Shown one piece after another: positions 5,349 through 6,198 of a stretch of 6,198 nt of DNA; the stretch's first letter is position 1; every line of letters begins with the position of its first letter. The stretch covers positions 1-6,198 of the forward strand of contig JBKQNY010000152.1 in assembly GCA_052145775.1 (NCBI GenBank), in the 5' to 3' direction. A model generated the notes under the pieces. The model was given only the letters and a program-made list of their open reading frames with translations. It did no database searches and was not told the DNA's origin. A program made the position numbers and the translations under genes. This DNA comes from CAVYPR01 sp052145775 (GTDB lineage: Bacteria; Actinomycetota; Acidimicrobiia; Acidimicrobiales; RAAP-2).

Positions 5349-6198
5349 ATGGGCCAGAAGGTAAACCCCTACGGGTTCCGCCTCGGCGTGACCACGGACT
5401 GGAAGTCGCGCTGGTTCGAGGAGCGCCACTACCGGGACTTCGTGGTGGAGGACTGGAAGATCCGGGACTACCTCATGACCCAGCTGGAGGCGGCAGCCGT
5501 CAGCCGGATCGAGGTCGAGCGCACCCGCGACCGGCTCCGGGTCGACATCCACACGGCACGCCCGGGGATCGTGATCGGCCGGCGGGGGGCCGAGGCCGAC
5601 CGGCTCAAGAAGAAGCTGGAGGAGATGACCGGGCTCCAGAACCGGATCCAGCTCAACATCCAAGAGATCAAGCAGCCTGAGCTCGACGCCGCCCTCATCG
5701 CCCAGGGGATCTGCGACCAGCTGGCGCGCCGGGTGGCCTTCCGCCGGGCCATGAAGCGGGCCATCCAGACCGTGCAGAAGGCCGGCGCCCAGGGCGTTCG
5801 CGTCCAGTGCGCGGGCCGGCTGGGCGGCGCCGAGATGTCGCGCAAGGAGTCCTACCGCGAGGGCCGGGTCCCCCTGCACACCCTGCGGGCCGACATCGAC
5901 TACGGCTTCCGCGAGGCCCGGACCACCGCCGGCCGGGTGGGGGTGAAAGTTTGGATCTACAAGGGCGACATCCTCCCCTACAAGGTGTCCGTCGAGGACA
6001 AGATCACCCGCGAGGCGGCCATGGCCGTCGGCGAGACGTCGGGCCAGGTCCGGCCCCGCCGGCTCATCACTGCCGGCGGCGGGCGCCGCCGGCAGGACCA
6101 GGGCGAGCCCGGGGTCGTCCCGCCGGGCGGCGACGGCGAGGTGCCGTCGGACGGCGGTGGTCGGGACGGGGCGGAGGAGCTCGACGAGATGCCGACGG
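5349..6198 (+). CDS. rpsC: 30S ribosomal protein S3, 3' end beyond window
   Basis: S3 lies at the mRNA entry tunnel of the 30S head and contributes to the ribosomal helicase activity. At least 283 codons are open up to the last base, with no stop. Visible features are M-G-Q-K-V-N-P-Y-G-F-R-L-G-V at the N-terminus, the KH domain with I-V-I-G-R-R-G (residues 74-80, the GxxG loop), and F-R-R-A-M-K-R (131-137), matching the E. coli helicase residues R131, R132 and K135 with an offset of one. The S3 signature G-R-L-G-G-A-E-M-S-R-K-E-S-Y-R-E-G-R-V-P-L-H-T-L-R-A-D follows, then G-V-K-V-W-I-Y-K-G. After about residue 212 the sequence exceeds the E. coli protein (233 aa) as a Gly/Arg/Asp/Glu-rich tail. 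The ATG follows the rplV TAG directly, with GAAGG at 5336-5340, 8 bases upstream. rplP would be expected next. Confidence 0.97.
   Translation, partial: MGQKVNPYGFRLGVTTDWKSRWFEERHYRDFVVEDWKIRDYLMTQLEAAAVSRIEVERTRDRLRVDIHTARPGIVIGRRGAEADRLKKKLEEMTGLQNRIQLNIQEIKQPELDAALIAQGICDQLARRVAFRRAMKRAIQTVQKAGAQGVRVQCAGRLGGAEMSRKESYREGRVPLHTLRADIDYGFREARTTAGRVGVKVWIYKGDILPYKVSVEDKITREAAMAVGETSGQVRPRRLITAGGGRRRQDQGEPGVVPPGGDGEVPSDGGGRDGAEELDEMPT

Noticed and set aside
4407..5879. A 490-codon open frame on the minus strand opposite rpsS, rplV and rpsC.
   Set aside because: It is a shadow of GC-rich third positions, with low-complexity Leu/Gly/Arg composition and no recognisable domain. It lies fully opposite three certain ribosomal genes.

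Overview
The window is a stretch of ribosomal-protein genes, all on the + strand. In order it holds tuf (EF-Tu, 5' end missing), rpsJ (S10), rplC (L3), rplD (L4), rplW (L23), rplB (L2), rpsS (S19), rplV (L22) and rpsC (S3, cut by the window end). This is the end of a str-type operon (tuf) running straight into the S10 operon. Very high GC by eye, GC-rich third codon positions, frequent GTG starts and actinobacterial-style EF-Tu, L2 and L3 motifs point to a high-GC actinobacterium. An uncultured or deep-branching class such as Acidimicrobiia is possible, but that is a guess from remembered motifs.

Layout. Bases 1-94 are not normal upstream sequence. They are an exact reverse complement of bases 143-236 inside tuf, with a 48-base spacer. 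The true EF-Tu reading frame begins only around 92-95 (conserved D-K-A-P-E-E-K), so the N-terminal ~50 residues, including the P-loop, are absent. This is most simply a fold-back chimera at a contig end (amplification or assembly). From 95 onward the sequence reads as normal genes without frameshifts. tuf and rpsJ are 25 bases apart. A 226-base gap between rpsJ and rplC is the only sizeable non-coding stretch. It holds a 7-bp GC hairpin just after the rpsJ stop and a 15-bp hairpin just before the rplC ribosome binding site. From rplC to rpsC the genes are tightly packed: two GTGA overlaps, then gaps of 7, 8, 1 and 0 bases.

The products all belong to the translation apparatus. EF-Tu delivers aminoacyl-tRNA. 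S10, S19 and S3 build the 30S head. L2, L3, L4, L22 and L23 build the peptidyl-transferase surroundings, the exit tunnel and its mouth. No new defence, mobile or metabolic system is present. The points worth a second look are the inverted repeat at the start, the structured rplC leader, and the long tails on L4, L22 (about 140 extra residues) and S3.
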